NCBI GenBank assembly: GCA_032718475.1
Contig: JAUCBJ010001486.1
Location: forward strand, 1 to 64,000
DNA from: Nemertoderma westbladi
Lineage: Eukaryota; Xenacoelomorpha; Nemertodermatida; Nemertodermatidae
Length of the DNA: 64,000 bases
Direction of reading: 5' to 3'
A program made the position numbers and the translations under genes. The notes under the pieces are model-generated. The model was not told the origin of the DNA and made no database searches. It saw only the letters and a program-made list of their open reading frames with translations. Of the stretch, positions 11,117 through 21,749 are shown piece by piece; the first letter of the stretch is position 1; each line of letters starts with the position of its first letter.

Positions 11117-11122
11117 ACATCC

Positions 11123-12278
11123 GATCCAGTTGTATAGTGCTGGACCTGTTTAACACCTTTGTGAAATGATTCTCCCAAGTTTCGAGAGGAATTGAACACA
11201 GTGGTTGTGAGTTAGTTGATTTGCACCATTTATAGGGCTGCGATTCGGCTTCAGCAATTAGTTTGTCCTCTATCATACCAGTATATAATTTTTGTTTCTC
11301 TATCAATAATTGCTTGTACTTTGTCTTTGATTCACATAACAATGGTTTTAGTTCGTCCTTAGACTTAGCCTGGTGGTGTAAAGATAAAACGTTTCATCGC
11401 GCGACGTAACATTCTTTATCAAACCACGGCTTTGCCTGCCGATTGATGTTCTTTCTTGGGATACAAGAGTCTTTAATAGCGCCTGAAAGAGATTCGTAAG
11501 CTTCATCTACATATGTTCGACTCGTTCAGATATAAAGTAGCAAAGTTTAACTTTGGGTTATTTTGTAGCAGGTTTAGATCAATTGTCCGGGTTGGTTTGG
11601 TTGCCTCAGTTGATGGAGGTGATTGAACCAGTGTTGAATCTACCTCCCACGACATCCGAACTGGTACGTGTTTGCGAAGACTCGTAGTTACGTGATCTAT
11701 AGGATGTTGATGTGGTATTTGCGAATACCAGATCGATTTGGCTTGAGCCGTTATGGCAATAGTATGTCTTTTCCTTTGAATTGTTTTGGAGTTCTAGTCC
11801 GTAATCTTCCATAATTGTGTCGATTGCAGCAGCTTTTAGGTTACCCTCCTGGTCCACACGGGCGTTAAAATCTCCTCCAAATATTATCGAATTTGGTGTC
11901 GATAAAGGAATTTCATCAAAAACATTTAATACTTCATCTACTAATTCTTCTGGGCCCATGTTGGGGTTGATATAGCAGCAAACCAGAATTGCAATATCGG
12001 TCTTCACAATAACAAATGTATCGTCTTTGGCAATGAGTTTTGGGTTTAAATGGGGTTTAACGGCTATTATAACCCCACCAATCGGGCGGCCTGGTCCCGG
12101 TGTTTTAATTGCCGGTGATTCAAAAACATAAAAGTTATCGATATCAATATTACTCGAAGCAAGGATTTCCTTCCGTAAGCATTAGAAAGTCACAGTCTGA
12201 AAGAAGATCCCCATGTAGAAGTGATAACAATGACCTCAGTCCCTCTACATTCCATAAGATTGAAGAAACTTTTACCAT
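11123..12278 (-). pseudogene. LINE C endonuclease and linker
   Basis: Starts at an ATG at 12278, reading SSILWNVEGLRSLL and DFLMLTEGNP (the N-terminal strand and E motif of APE endonucleases). A frameshift near 12165 moves to a frame with GRPIGGVIIAV, then NSIIFGGDFNARVDQEGN (G-D-F-N-A) and SSQIDLVFANT. Another shift precedes 11342-11123, whose linker reads WENHFTKVLNRSSTIQLD up to the target duplication. Inactive because of frameshifts, but all catalytic blocks are recognisable. Confidence 0.8.
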
Positions 12279-12532
12279 CGGTTGGTTTGTGGATCTCTCT
12301 ATAGAAATCAATATAAGAAATTATCAGATCACTGCGTAATGTCGTCAAATATGTAGCAGCCAATCACAGACGATTTTTCAAAATTGGCTTCCCGCGCTTA
12401 CTTAGACCCGCTATTTCGACCGTTTCCACGTGGTTTTATAAAAAACACACCCCGCCACTCGATTCAGTGCGCCTTGTTACCCTTTATTCGATTGTTTCTA
12501 GCACAACAATTTTTTGCGCAACAACCCTATTG

Positions 12533-12822
12533 TGATCGAGCGAAGCGAGCGCTAATTTATGAATTTTTTTTATAAATTATCACAAATTACTGTAGGATTG
12601 ATTTTTTCTCTGGAGGCGCCTAAATCCCTGTAAAGAGTATCAATTATCTGTTATCTGTACCTTAATTGCGCGCCCCCTTGGCTAGAGCCCTTCAAACCCC
12701 TTGCTCCTGTAATGTTTGTTAGGCTTACAAGTAAGTAAGATTTCTATAAACAAGTTGTTGTTTTGGTATGCAGATGGTTGCTCCATATATAATTAATTAA
12801 CTGTCTAGTTTACAGTACACAG
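12533..12822. other. Unique AT-rich intron sequence
   Basis: No coding or repeat feature recognised between the two foldback-family copies. Confidence 0.6.
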
Positions 12823-13225
12823 TAGAATAGTGTTGGTGCGCAAAAAAATTGTTGGGCTACTGTAGAAACAATTGAATACAGTGAGGGGTAACAAGTGCTC
12901 TAAATCAAGTGCCGCGGTGTGTTTTTTTTTAAACTTGAAAAATACGATCGAAATGGCGCGTTTAGTTAAGCGCGTCAAGCCAATTTTGAAAATCAGCTGT
13001 GATTGGCGAATGCAGATCTAACTTCCCAATTCGGTTATTCCTTTCAATTTAACCTTGCATTCTCTATAGTGATTTTCGATCCATTCAAATACACATTAAA
13101 TCTAAAATCAATTCGCAAATGGTTTATATCAATAGAAATCGGAGACTCTTATGTGTCTATTGATCCTCAAATAAATAAATTCATAAAGAGGAACGTCGGA
13201 TACCTCGACAGATTTCCTACTACCT
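12823..13225 (+). mobile_element. Left arm copy of the foldback family
   Basis: Begins AATAGTGTTGGTGCGC and follows the 5446-5810 arm for about 350 bp, including TCCATTCAAATACACATTAAATCT and the end near GGAGACTCTTATGTGTC. A matching inverse outer arm lies at 19080-19262, so this could be one end of a second element since filled with other insertions. Confidence 0.7.
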
Positions 13226-13265
13226 GAAAACGCAATGTCCCTCCTTACATTATCAATTTATATAT

Positions 13266-13352
13266 TCGGGGTGTTTATACGTTCGGGGTGTTTATACGTT
13301 CGGGGTGTTTATACGTTTGGGGTGTTTATACGTTCGGGGTGTTTATACGTGT
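13266..13352. repeat. 17-bp tandem repeat
   Basis: Five copies of TTCGGGGTGTTTATACG (one with T for C). The same words reappear beside the other foldback arm at 19058-19082, supporting a link between the two arms. Confidence 0.9.
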
Positions 13353-15995
13353 TGGCAAATATACCAAAGGGCTAACTTTGCAAGCTCTTTTTCCGCTATT
13401 GTGCTAACTTTTCCAAAGTGCTAACTCAAAGTGCTAACTCGTGGTCCTTGCAATCTGAAACTTTAGACTTTAGACTTTAGACATGAAACTTTAGAGGTTT
13501 TTTAGACCATTTCCCACAAGTTAGCATTTTACCACTTTTGCAGTCCAGTGTGTCATGTGTATGAAAAACTTGGCCCCCCTTAGCGGCATTATGGGAACTG
13601 GTACTTTTCAAACACACTTAAACACTCAAGAGTATGGAATGGCCATAATGCTAACTTACAAACACACTTCTTACACTTACATTCCATTTGTACCAACTAC
13701 CAAGTGCTAAATGATTATAAGACCGCAAATACCCTAATACGCTAACTCGCTGAATGTTAATTGCGAATACCCCGCCGTTTCGCGAATAGCCAATTGTACA
13801 CGTATAACCTAATAATAAAAGCGTTTTGCACAAACTGCGGGGGCGCTAAAGTCTTAACTTATTACTTTTAGATAGTCTTTGAAAGTACTCTATACAAAGT
13901 CCTAACCCGATAACTGTGTATTGTCATGGAAACGTAATGGTTTCTTACCTGGACATCCATACAATGTATTTCAATTTATTGCACAGGCGACATATTTTTA
14001 TGTAGTGAGTGATTGCCGTGGAATGGAAATACCTAGATATATTGACAATCGTTATTTCAAAATTCATCCGGTCTAATTGTTAAGATACCCAAATTGAGGT
14101 TCTAAATTTGTGAAAATATTAGTGAAACAATTTTATGGTTAAAGAGAAAACTCTATTTGTTTTTATGTAGAGTAATGCGTAATTTATTCCACAAAGTTGC
14201 CTTTTCTTTTATAGCAGGTAAATTGCAATAATTAGTGCATTATAGGCGTACCTAAACGTGCGCTATTTTTATGAAAATTAACAACTTCTCGATGTGGTGA
14301 TATCCTCGTAACGCAGCTAAGTAATAATCACTAACTTAGTAACAATAAACTTCTATAACAAATATTGATAGTATTTCCCATTACTGATAACCATTGATTG
14401 TAGGCAAGTGTAAGTTTAGTTGATGTACCAACTGCAATTAATTGCATAAAAAGGATACCGGTATGAATTTCATTAATATTCCTAAACATTACAATATTAA
14501 GGCTAATAATTAAGCATTCAGAACGCCCTTAAATTGACATAATTTAACAAAATGGCACCATTTTGTGAAAAGGGCACTGTCAACGTTTATGAATGAATGA
14601 CCCTTGTATATTTATGGAAACATCCCTCTCCACCCTCGCTCGGTACATAAATACTGCTTATGTGAAACCTTTCACACAATCATGTAAAATAGTTATAGTT
14701 TCACTTTTATCAATTTACAATATTTGCAGGAAAAAATAATACAATTCAATGATTATTCGTGTAACATGAGTTATAAATCGGTAAAATATGAAAGTTCCTT
14801 TACATAAAACATTACGTCGGTTTTTCTGACTTTTATTGTCTGCTATATTTTAATTTTTTTTACCTATTATCAATAATGTTTTTTACTTTCTCTCGTGTTA
14901 TTTTAATTTTCGTTGGTTAGTCAATCACACTTATATTCAATTTGTACTAAGTGCTAAATGATTGTAAGACCGAAAATATTGATTGCGAATACCCCTCAGT
15001 TTCGCAAATAACCAATTTCACATCGAACACAAAAATAAAACCGTTTGCATAAACTCCGGGAGCGCTAAAGTCCTAACTTATACTTTCTTTTGAAAGTACT
15101 TTATACAAAGTCCTAACCCGATAATTTTGTATTGTCATGGAAACCTAATGGTTTCTTACCTGGACATTGACAACTAGTCTAATGAAACATAGGCAAACCG
15201 AAATTTATTCCCAGACTGAAACGAATAAGAATGGTGAAATGGAAAACTTACACATAGATAGACAATCGTTATTAGAATATTTCCTCGTTTCGTCTATTGT
15301 TGAGATATAATAAAATACATAAAACTAAAATACAAACTCAAACTTGGATTGTAAATTGGTGAAATTAGTTAGTGAAACAATAAATATAATATGCGTCAGA
15401 TTAATAATTAACAATTGTTAAAATTCAAAACAATTAAAATTCACTATAATGATAGGCTGCTCAGAGTAACTTAAACCCACATAAATAATTCCCTTGAGTG
15501 AATTCTATCCGCGTAGGAGAAATTAAATATAAAAATGTTATGTAATTATGCGATCATTTTAGAAATTTTGAGTGCCGGGGGAAAATAAATTAACACAGTC
15601 CAAGAATTGGAGCCGCACCTAACTAATATATCGTGGACACTGATAAAACACAAGATATACTGTATAATAATAATTTTGACGAAAAATATGAAGCATTAGT
15701 TGCATCATTAACTGAAATAGGACTCATCTCATTGCACTGATTCAAATGAATAGCCTTGAATTATTATATAGGAGGTACGGCAATTTTGATATTTTGTATC
15801 TCTTAGAATTTTCCCAGGAGTCTTTTTCCCAAGTTATGTTTTGAATCCGTTACTGTAAAATGATGATCCATTACCAAATTTAATATACATTCCCTTGCAA
15901 TAAATAGACCTATAAACTGATCTGAAATGTTCAAAACCAAGTTTCATATCGTCACTACTGTAATCTTTGACAGGTTTTTCTGATAAATGAAAAAT
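13353..15995. other. AT-rich intron with a diverged direct duplication
   Basis: No gene found. About 13665-13970 and 14935-15185 are diverged direct copies: both contain TGCTAAATGATT, GCGCTAAAGTC, ACAAAGTCCTAACCCGATAA and TTGTCATGGAAAC followed by TAATGGTTTCTTACCTGGACAT. This looks like a dispersed repeat of unknown class. Confidence 0.6.
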
Positions 15996-16104
15996 CAGGT
16001 ATCCCAAATCCCAACTAGCTAGGATCGGCATGCTGCATTGCAGCTGCATTTTTAAAAATGCTGTGCCGGCTTGTCGACAAAATTGCGCCGCCACAACTCC
16101 CTAT

Positions 16105-16112
16105 CACCCATG
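16105..16112. repeat. 8-bp target duplication of the hAT element
   Basis: CACCCATG, repeated exactly at 17392-17399. Confidence 0.85.
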
Positions 16113-17391
16113 CAGGGTTGTTTGAATTAAATCATTTTATTTAAATCATTGATTTAAATCATGATTTAAATCACATATAAAAATAAAAAAAAATCAGATA
16201 GTTTTGATTTTTTTAAAATCATGAATTTTATCAACCATGCTTTAAGGCCAGGATAAACATTGCATTACTGATTATTAATAAATGATTCAAATTACCTAAA
16301 TATTTACATGAAAATACAGTATCACCTCGCATTTCCAATACCATACAGTATTCACAGGCCCATGAATTAAGTTGTACTTTAGAGTTCTATTCAGTATGAC
16401 GTTGTTTATTTAGTTTATATTTGAATTCAGACTTTTCGGGATTTCCGGGATCGGGACCGGGATTATTCCTCTCGAGATCCCGTTTTACGGGATCGGTATT
16501 GCAATTTTGGATTAAATTCATCAAAGTTAATAGTATATGAGGCAGGTTTTCAGTAACACTCACTTTATTTTACACTTCTGAAATATTAGTAAGATAAAGT
16601 TATATTAAAATTATCTTATAATTGATTACTGGATGGTTTACTGAAATAAAAATTAGATATAATCAAAACATTTATGTTCTGCTGGAACTTTTTTTTAGAT
16701 GTTCAACAAATTTATTTAACCATTTAAACTTCGGGATCCCGTTTCAAAAAAGTCGGAATCGGAATTCGATATTTCGCTGGGATCCCGGTTTTTCGGTTTT
16801 TTTTAAACATTAGTGCATTGATGAAGCCAGAAGTCTTCCGATTGTTTAAATATAAAATCCGATTTAAATAAAAAAATCTGATTTAAATAAGAAAAAAGTG
16901 ATTTAAATGGGTGACTACAAAACAAAGACCAAAGACCTAAATAATAAAGACCTGCATAATCTTTTAAACATGTGTTAACTTTCGTTTATTGTTTTGGTTC
17001 CCCCAACAAGCCTCTGCAACATGCTCCTTTACTAACCTGTTCCTTTAAATGCAATGTAACCTAACGCTCTTTGGCACCTGTACAAAACAAAGATATATAT
17101 AAAGTCGCGTTACGTCCTAAAGGGGATTAGGTCCAATTGCCATATAGCGTTAGGTCCCATTGCCATTTACAGGAGCAGGTTTGTAAAGGAGCAGGTTACA
17201 GAGGCGTGTTTGGGGAACCAAAACAATAAACGAAAGTTAACACATGTGTTTCATACAGGTCTTTGTTATTTGGGTCTTTGCTTTTTAGTCACCCGATTTA
17301 AATGAAAAAAAATCTGATTTAACTCAAATAAATCTGATTTAAATAAAAAAAATCTGATTTTAAAAAAAAACCATGATTTTTATCAACCCTG
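16113..17391. mobile_element. Non-autonomous hAT-type element
   Basis: 1279 bp with ends CAGGGTTG...CAACCCTG, flanked by the 8-bp duplication CACCCATG inside LINE A. C-A-G-G-G termini and 8-bp duplications are hAT hallmarks. The interior is AT-rich, with many ATTTAAATC words and GGGATCCCG-rich blocks (16434-16510, 16733-16800), and no transposase. A related GGGATCCCG block occurs inverted at 58556-58625. Confidence 0.85.
16909..17294. mobile_element. Palindromic MITE nested in the hAT element
   Basis: 386 bp starting GGGTGACTA and ending TAGTCACCC. Arms of about 110-140 bp are inverted copies (AAAGTTAACACATGTGTT at the inner side, CCAAAACAATAAACGAAAG). It is flanked by GATTTAAAT on both sides, a possible 9-bp duplication, but this word is common in the host element. 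A CTTTCGTTTATTGTTTTGG piece recurs at 57671. Confidence 0.65.
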
Positions 17392-18644
17392 CACCCATGA
17401 CATTTGCTAGATCATCCGCTTCTTCAAGGCCAGTGTCCTTTAAGATGCGTCTCAAGAAAGTCATGGGCTGTCCACCATGCTTATTCAGTCCATGAGGCTG
17501 CCAAAGTATAAGTTTATGCACTGGCTGGTCCTCACGGTGAAAGCAACATCCTGCAAAGCGGAGGCGATTTTGTTCTAGTGTCAAGCTTGGGGGAACCAAT
17601 GAGACACCTCCAATGTTATATTGTGTCTGGTTGGAGATGTGTGCATTGTACTTGACACAATGTACCCGGCGTAGCATTCTTGTGAATGTGCCATCCAGAG
17701 ATTTGGTGTCCTCAGCAGTTAGAGCCCAACATGGACTCTCATAGAGAGGTACTGGAACTACTGCTGCTCTAAATAATCGGACCTTAAGTTTCCGATTAAT
17801 TCTCGGTGACTTCCAAATTCTGCAAAGCATATTCAAGGCTGCCCAATGCTTTCCCTTACGTATTCGAAGGTCCTCATCTGACTTCCGGATCCATGATCCC
17901 AGGTAACAGAAGTCGTCCACATGCTCAAGCATACCATCCTTTGAGCTTATGCTCATCCGATCAGAGACTTGCTGAGGACTTTCAAAGTTAACTGTCAAAA
18001 TTTTGGTCTTTCTGGAGTTCATAAAAAGACCAACACTAGAAGCAGCATGTTCTAATGAGCTGAGGAGCCGTTGGGCTCCCTATAGTGATTCTGAGAGTAC
18101 TCCTAAGTCATCAGCAAAGTCTAGATCAGTTAGGTACTTGGCAGGATTTCCTCGACTTCTGGAGCCAGGAGGTGGAGTTATCATCACCCCATCATCATTA
18201 TGATGATCTAAGGACGTGCGTAGAACATAGTCAACCACAATTATGAACAAGAATGGTGCAAGTGTGTCTCCCTGGAGGACATCCCATTACACTTCAAATG
18301 GTTCTCTGTCACCGTCAACAGTAGAGACAAATGTTGTCGAACCATCGTATACTGATCTGATTGCTGCAATAATTTCATCAGGAATCCCATATAATGAAAG
18401 TATGCTGAACATACGTGAGCGAGAGACTGAATCAAAGGCCTTGAAGAAGTCAATAAAGATAACAGCCAGATGCCTATCTTTCTTTTTTGATAACTCTTCA
18501 ATTATCCTTCGGGTATCCTATGGGCTCCATGGTCCCACGAATGCCGAGTTGGCCGAATGCCAAATTAGGGATCACGAGACGAATTACAGAAATGTTTGAT
18601 CCTGTTTAAACACTTAGTTAGTAGGCCTACAACATGAATAAACC

Positions 18645-18900
18645 ATGCAGTTAGGTGTATAATAATACTGTTCGGGTTTGCAGTTAGCACAACATTAATT
18701 AGACCTTGCAGTTAGGTGTATAGTAATACTGTTCGGGTTTGCAGTTAGCACAACATTAATTAGACCTTGCAGTTAGGTGTATAGTAATACTGTTCAGGTT
18801 TGCAGTTAGCACAACATTAATAGACAATGCAGTTAGGTGTATAGTAATACTGTTCAGGTTTGCAGTTAGCACAACATTAATAGACAATGCAGTTAGGACT
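18645..18900. repeat. 61-bp tandem repeat, four copies
   Basis: Unit GCAGTTAGGTGTATAGTAAT...CACAACATTAAT. The first two copies carry TTAGACCTT and the last two TAGACAAT. Confidence 0.9.
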
Positions 18901-19079
18901 ATGGTATATGTGTAGTCTTTACCACCCTTGTACTCTAGCGACCTTCCAGAGAATTTGTTAGTTAGGTGTATAGTTGATTTGCATGCGTCTGGAACAGTTA
19001 GCACTTTGGACGAAAAAGAGCACGTTAGCGTTTCGAGTGGTTTGCCGGTATACGTGTTTATACGTGTTTATACGTTCGG

Positions 19080-19262
19080 GGCCAATGAAAAAAACGACAT
19101 CAGCAACAATAAAGTGATTTTAAAAATTTCCGCGCTTACTTAAACCCACCATTTCGACTGTTATTACAACAAACACACCCCACCAATCGAATCAGGACAC
19201 CTAGTTACTCCTTAGTCTATTGTTTATAGCCCAACCATTTTTTTGCGCACAATACCTTTTGG
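19080..19262 (-). mobile_element. Inverse outer arm of the foldback family
   Basis: Matches the right arm 12351-12532 (CCGCGCTTACTTAAACCCACC, AACACACCCCACCAATCGAATC, TTTTTTTGCGC). It ends 50 bp before channel exon d. Confidence 0.7.
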
Positions 19263-19314
19263 GCAATAATACATAATTACAATAAAGAAAAAAAGCATAA
19301 AGTTTCCCTTGCAG

Positions 19315-19476
19315 GTTGTCTCTTCACTTTTATAAACGGAATGTTGTACTTTTTGCCACCGGAATCTAGAGAAAAGATACAACTCGCCTCCACAATTCAC
19401 TTCAGTCAATCTTTACTAATGATATTTATTGTGGATAAGTTTCCAACATCGTCACAGCAGGCCTACCCACTAGTTG
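19315..19476 (+). CDS. Nicotinic-receptor-like subunit, exon d (M1 end, M2 pore helix)
   Basis: Acceptor TTTCCCTTGCAG, donor GTAAGT. Two leading bases complete Gly after exon c. It reads CLFTFINGMLYFLPPESREK, then the M2 region REKIQLASTIHFSQSLLMIF ending at FPTSSQQAYPLVG. The landmarks are those of nicotinic subunits: Y-F-L-P-P-E-S, E-K at the inner pore mouth (cation type), and P-x-S-S...P-L-V-G before M3. Using standard M2 numbering with K as 0', position 9' is Phe instead of the near-universal Leu gate, 8' is His, 2' is Gln and 20' is Asp. Confidence 0.87.
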
Positions 19477-19558
19477 GTAAGTTAACTAATATCGACCATG
19501 GTCTACCCAGGCATACAATCATTGTTTCATAATACTGTCATTATTACTTAAACCTTAA

Positions 19559-20812
19559 CCCTATTAGTACCGGGCTATAAAATGTTGTACAAATACCGGG
19601 GCGGTCATATTGACCCCTTCACCCCTTGTAAAATCTAAAATTTTAATGAAAATGTCTGATTTTTTGTTTCTACGTAGATTTCACTAGTCTGAATCCGGTC
19701 TAAAAGGAATTTCGAAAAAAAGTAATGGGGTGGTTATTTTGCAGCACCAAAATTACAAGTAGTGATGAAATTTTCATAAAATTTGAAATTACAATTTTCG
19801 GCTAATTGTTTTTCAATACAGATTTTCTGGGGCGTAAAATCCATTGGAAACTGTTTAAAAATGATTAGATTACTATAAATGGCTGTTTTAGTCCTCTACT
19901 TAGGCAAAAAATTAAAAAAACAAGTAACCAGCACTTTTCAGTTTGAACACAAAATTGTTAATTCACTTATACGATTCTATAAATTCACCTTTTTAGGTTT
20001 TCTGGAGCGCTGATTCTAATGGAATACATTTCTAATTTGCCAGATCATTGCTAATCGTATTTGTCGGCGTAATAGAGCAAATTTTGGTGCTAGCACCAAA
20101 TTTCGTACCCATTACCAAAAAGTACAAGTTTGAGATGTCCAGTGCGGATTTTATTGATTCCATTGGATTCAGGACCCTCATAAACCCGTATAACGCAAGA
20201 AACAAGATAAAACTATCTATTGATCAATTTGCTTATTTTCAAAAATTTGGTGCTGGCACAACAATTTTCACCCACCGGCGAAAAATACAAGTTTGAAAAA
20301 TCTTATGCAATTTTTACTTATTCCATTGAATTCAGAACCCTCACAAACCCGTATAACGCAAGAAACAAGGTGACACAATCAATTGATATATTTGATGGTT
20401 TTCAAAATTTGGTGCTAGCACCAAATTTTCGGTGTGTAAAAAAGTTAAATTTTTTTACCCACCAAAATAAAAAACAAGTTTGAAATTTCTAAATTTATTT
20501 ATATAAATTCCATCTAATTGTAAACACCAAAAAACCGGTGTAAATAAAAAATAGAGATGTTACAAATCATATTTCATGAAATGTAATTTTCAAAAAACTC
20601 CTCAAAAAATGTGCCAAAAGTAGGGTTAAAAATTGGTGCTATAACTCAAAAACTTCCCAATATTTTTGAAAACCGTTTTCCCTAATAGGAAGACAATAGA
20701 TTTTTAGGAAAAGTCATAAAATTTCAGATTCCCCACTGCTTTTGTTTCAGAGTTATAACAAAAAAACAACGGGGGGTCATATGGACCCCCCCCCCCCCCG
20801 GGTTTAATAGGG
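19559..20812. mobile_element. piggyBac-like non-autonomous element
   Basis: 1254 bp between TTAA (19555-19558) and TTAA (20813-20816). The ends are CCCTATTAGTACCGGG and, inverted, CCCTATTAAACCCGGG. Just inside are GGTCATATTGACCCC and GGTCATATGGACCCC palindromic blocks, a layout typical of piggyBac relatives. No transposase. The interior holds two diverged 165-170 bp direct repeats (about 20090-20410) with TTTGGTGCTAGCACCAAA palindromes; relatives lie at 60990-61320. It is the first element in the intron after exon d. Confidence 0.75.
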
Positions 20813-20937
20813 TTAAACTGGTTTATATTTTTCTATAACTTCATCTCTACTTCTTGCTGAAAAACTCTTAACAAAGAGCAATATCAAAAAGCATAACCCA
20901 GACTTTCATTCTTGACTTGTCGATAATTGGGAAACAA

Positions 20938-21445
20938 GGTAACTTGGGAAACAGAGTGGAAGGGTTTACTGTGGAAGATCACCCATCATGGTGATGAATA
21001 TGCATTCCTTTAAGAAACAGAGTGGAAGGATTTACTGTGGAAGATCACCCATCATGGTGATGAACATGCATTCCTTTAAGAAACAGAGTGGAAGGGTTTA
21101 CTGTGGAAGATGAACAGGCATTCCTTTAGGAAACAGAGTGGAAGGATTTACTGTGGAAGATCACCCCTCGCCCTCATGGTGATGAACATGCATTCCTTTA
21201 AGAAACAGAGTGGAAGGATTTACTGTGGAAGATCACCCCTCATGGTGATGAACATGCATTCCTTTAGGAAACAGAGTGGAAGGGTTTACTGTGGAAGATG
21301 AACAGGCATTCCTTTAGGAAACAGAGTGGAAGGATTTACTGTGGAAGATCACCCCTCATGGTGATGAACATGCATTCCTTTAAGAAACAGAGTGGAAGGG
21401 TTTACTGTGGAAGATCACCCATGGTGGTGAATAGGCATTCCTTGG
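20938..21445. repeat. 66-bp tandem repeat
   Basis: About eight copies of GAAACAGAGTGGAAGGATTT...GCATTCCTTTAA. Some copies lack 16-18 bp (TCACCCCTCATGGTGA-like) and one carries a small insertion. Short frames here are repeat artefacts. Confidence 0.95.
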
Positions 21446-21744
21446 CTTTAAACGAGTCTAAAAGATTCTCCCATTCAATATAAAAAAAATATAACCTCTA
21501 TCAAGTCAAAATGATATCCCTAAAACTTATATATTTGTTGCATGAAGTGTATATCTTTTCACCCAGTCAACACACTAACTAATGGTACTCCTTGTAAAAA
21601 AAAGATCCGTTCTGGTAATGGAGTAGATTTGAAAGAACTCATGAGTTTGTACTAAAGTCTGACTGCACACCCGTAATAAAATTCCCTCTTAGTGGAATTG
21701 GCCCTGCCAAAACTCATGAGTTTTCTGTTTAGGTTATATATACA
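21446..21744. other. Unique AT-rich intron sequence
   Basis: No feature recognised up to the BEL target site. Confidence 0.6.
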
Positions 21745-21749
21745 GTAAT

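Larger units (their letters stand above)
8107..11122. mobile_element. MULE/foldback-like element with tandem-repeat inverted termini
   Basis: 3016-bp insertion in LINE C flanked by the exact 9-bp duplication GATCCAGTT. The termini are inverted: GGAAGCAGGACAATTCGG at the left and, on the other strand, GGATGTAGGACAATTCGG at the right (16 of 18 identical). Each end continues as an array of the 15-mer GGACAATTCGGTCCC in both orientations, then AT-rich sequence with further inverted matches (TGGTGAATGTTCTAGAAC at 8390; its near complement at about 10788). The LINE reading frame is in the same phase on both sides (codons for Q-L-D at each edge). Tandem-repeat TIRs and 9-bp duplications recall Foldback and Mutator-like elements; that class call is inference. 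No transposase is visible, so it is probably non-autonomous. Confidence 0.75.
6333..12293 (-). mobile_element. LINE C (APE-type non-LTR retrotransposon), itself interrupted
   Basis: Minus-strand element between the 57-bp repeats. The poly-A end is the T-run at 6334-6344. From its 5' end come an endonuclease from the ATG at 12278, a linker, RT and a C-terminal Cys/His motif near 6500-6570. A 3016-bp element (8107-11122) plus 9-bp target duplication sits between linker and RT. Net length without that insert is about 2.9 kb. No ORF1 is seen, so the copy may be 5'-truncated just before the endonuclease, or the family may have a single ORF. Confidence 0.8.
5446..12532. mobile_element. Foldback (long-TIR) element, split by LINE C
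   Basis: Left arm 5446-about 5810 starts CAATAGGGTTGGTGCACG. The inverse arm is in two parts, about 6180-6332 and 12351-12532, ending CGCAACAACCCTATTG. Read outside-in, the arms agree over roughly 365 bp at about 85% by eye, with a spacer of about 370 bp. Without the LINE the element would be near 1.1 kb. No transposase is visible and I could not identify a target duplication. Partial arms of the same family lie at 3449, 12823 and 19080-19262. Confidence 0.75.
16018..18540 (-). pseudogene. LINE family A copy, RT to 3' end, split by a hAT element
   Basis: Minus-strand LINE. From 18540 inward, in shifting frames: AVIFIDFFKAFDSVSRSRMF-like RT motif, SVYDGSTTFVST, the catalytic motif region near 18110, then frame 18022-17395 with the post-RT part (VDDFCYLGSWIRKSDEDLRI, WALTAEDTKSLDGTFTRMLR, RRVHCVKYNAHISNQTQYN). 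The last coding residues and the 3' end lie at 16112-16018 on the far side of the hAT insertion. The 5' end is cut inside the RT at about 18540. It is dead. Confidence 0.85.

Noticed and set aside
13003-13227. 74-codon frame
   Set aside because: Falls inside a foldback arm repeated elsewhere.
15834-16094. 86-codon minus-strand frame
   Set aside because: Partly the LINE A 3' end read in another frame, the rest AT-rich non-coding.
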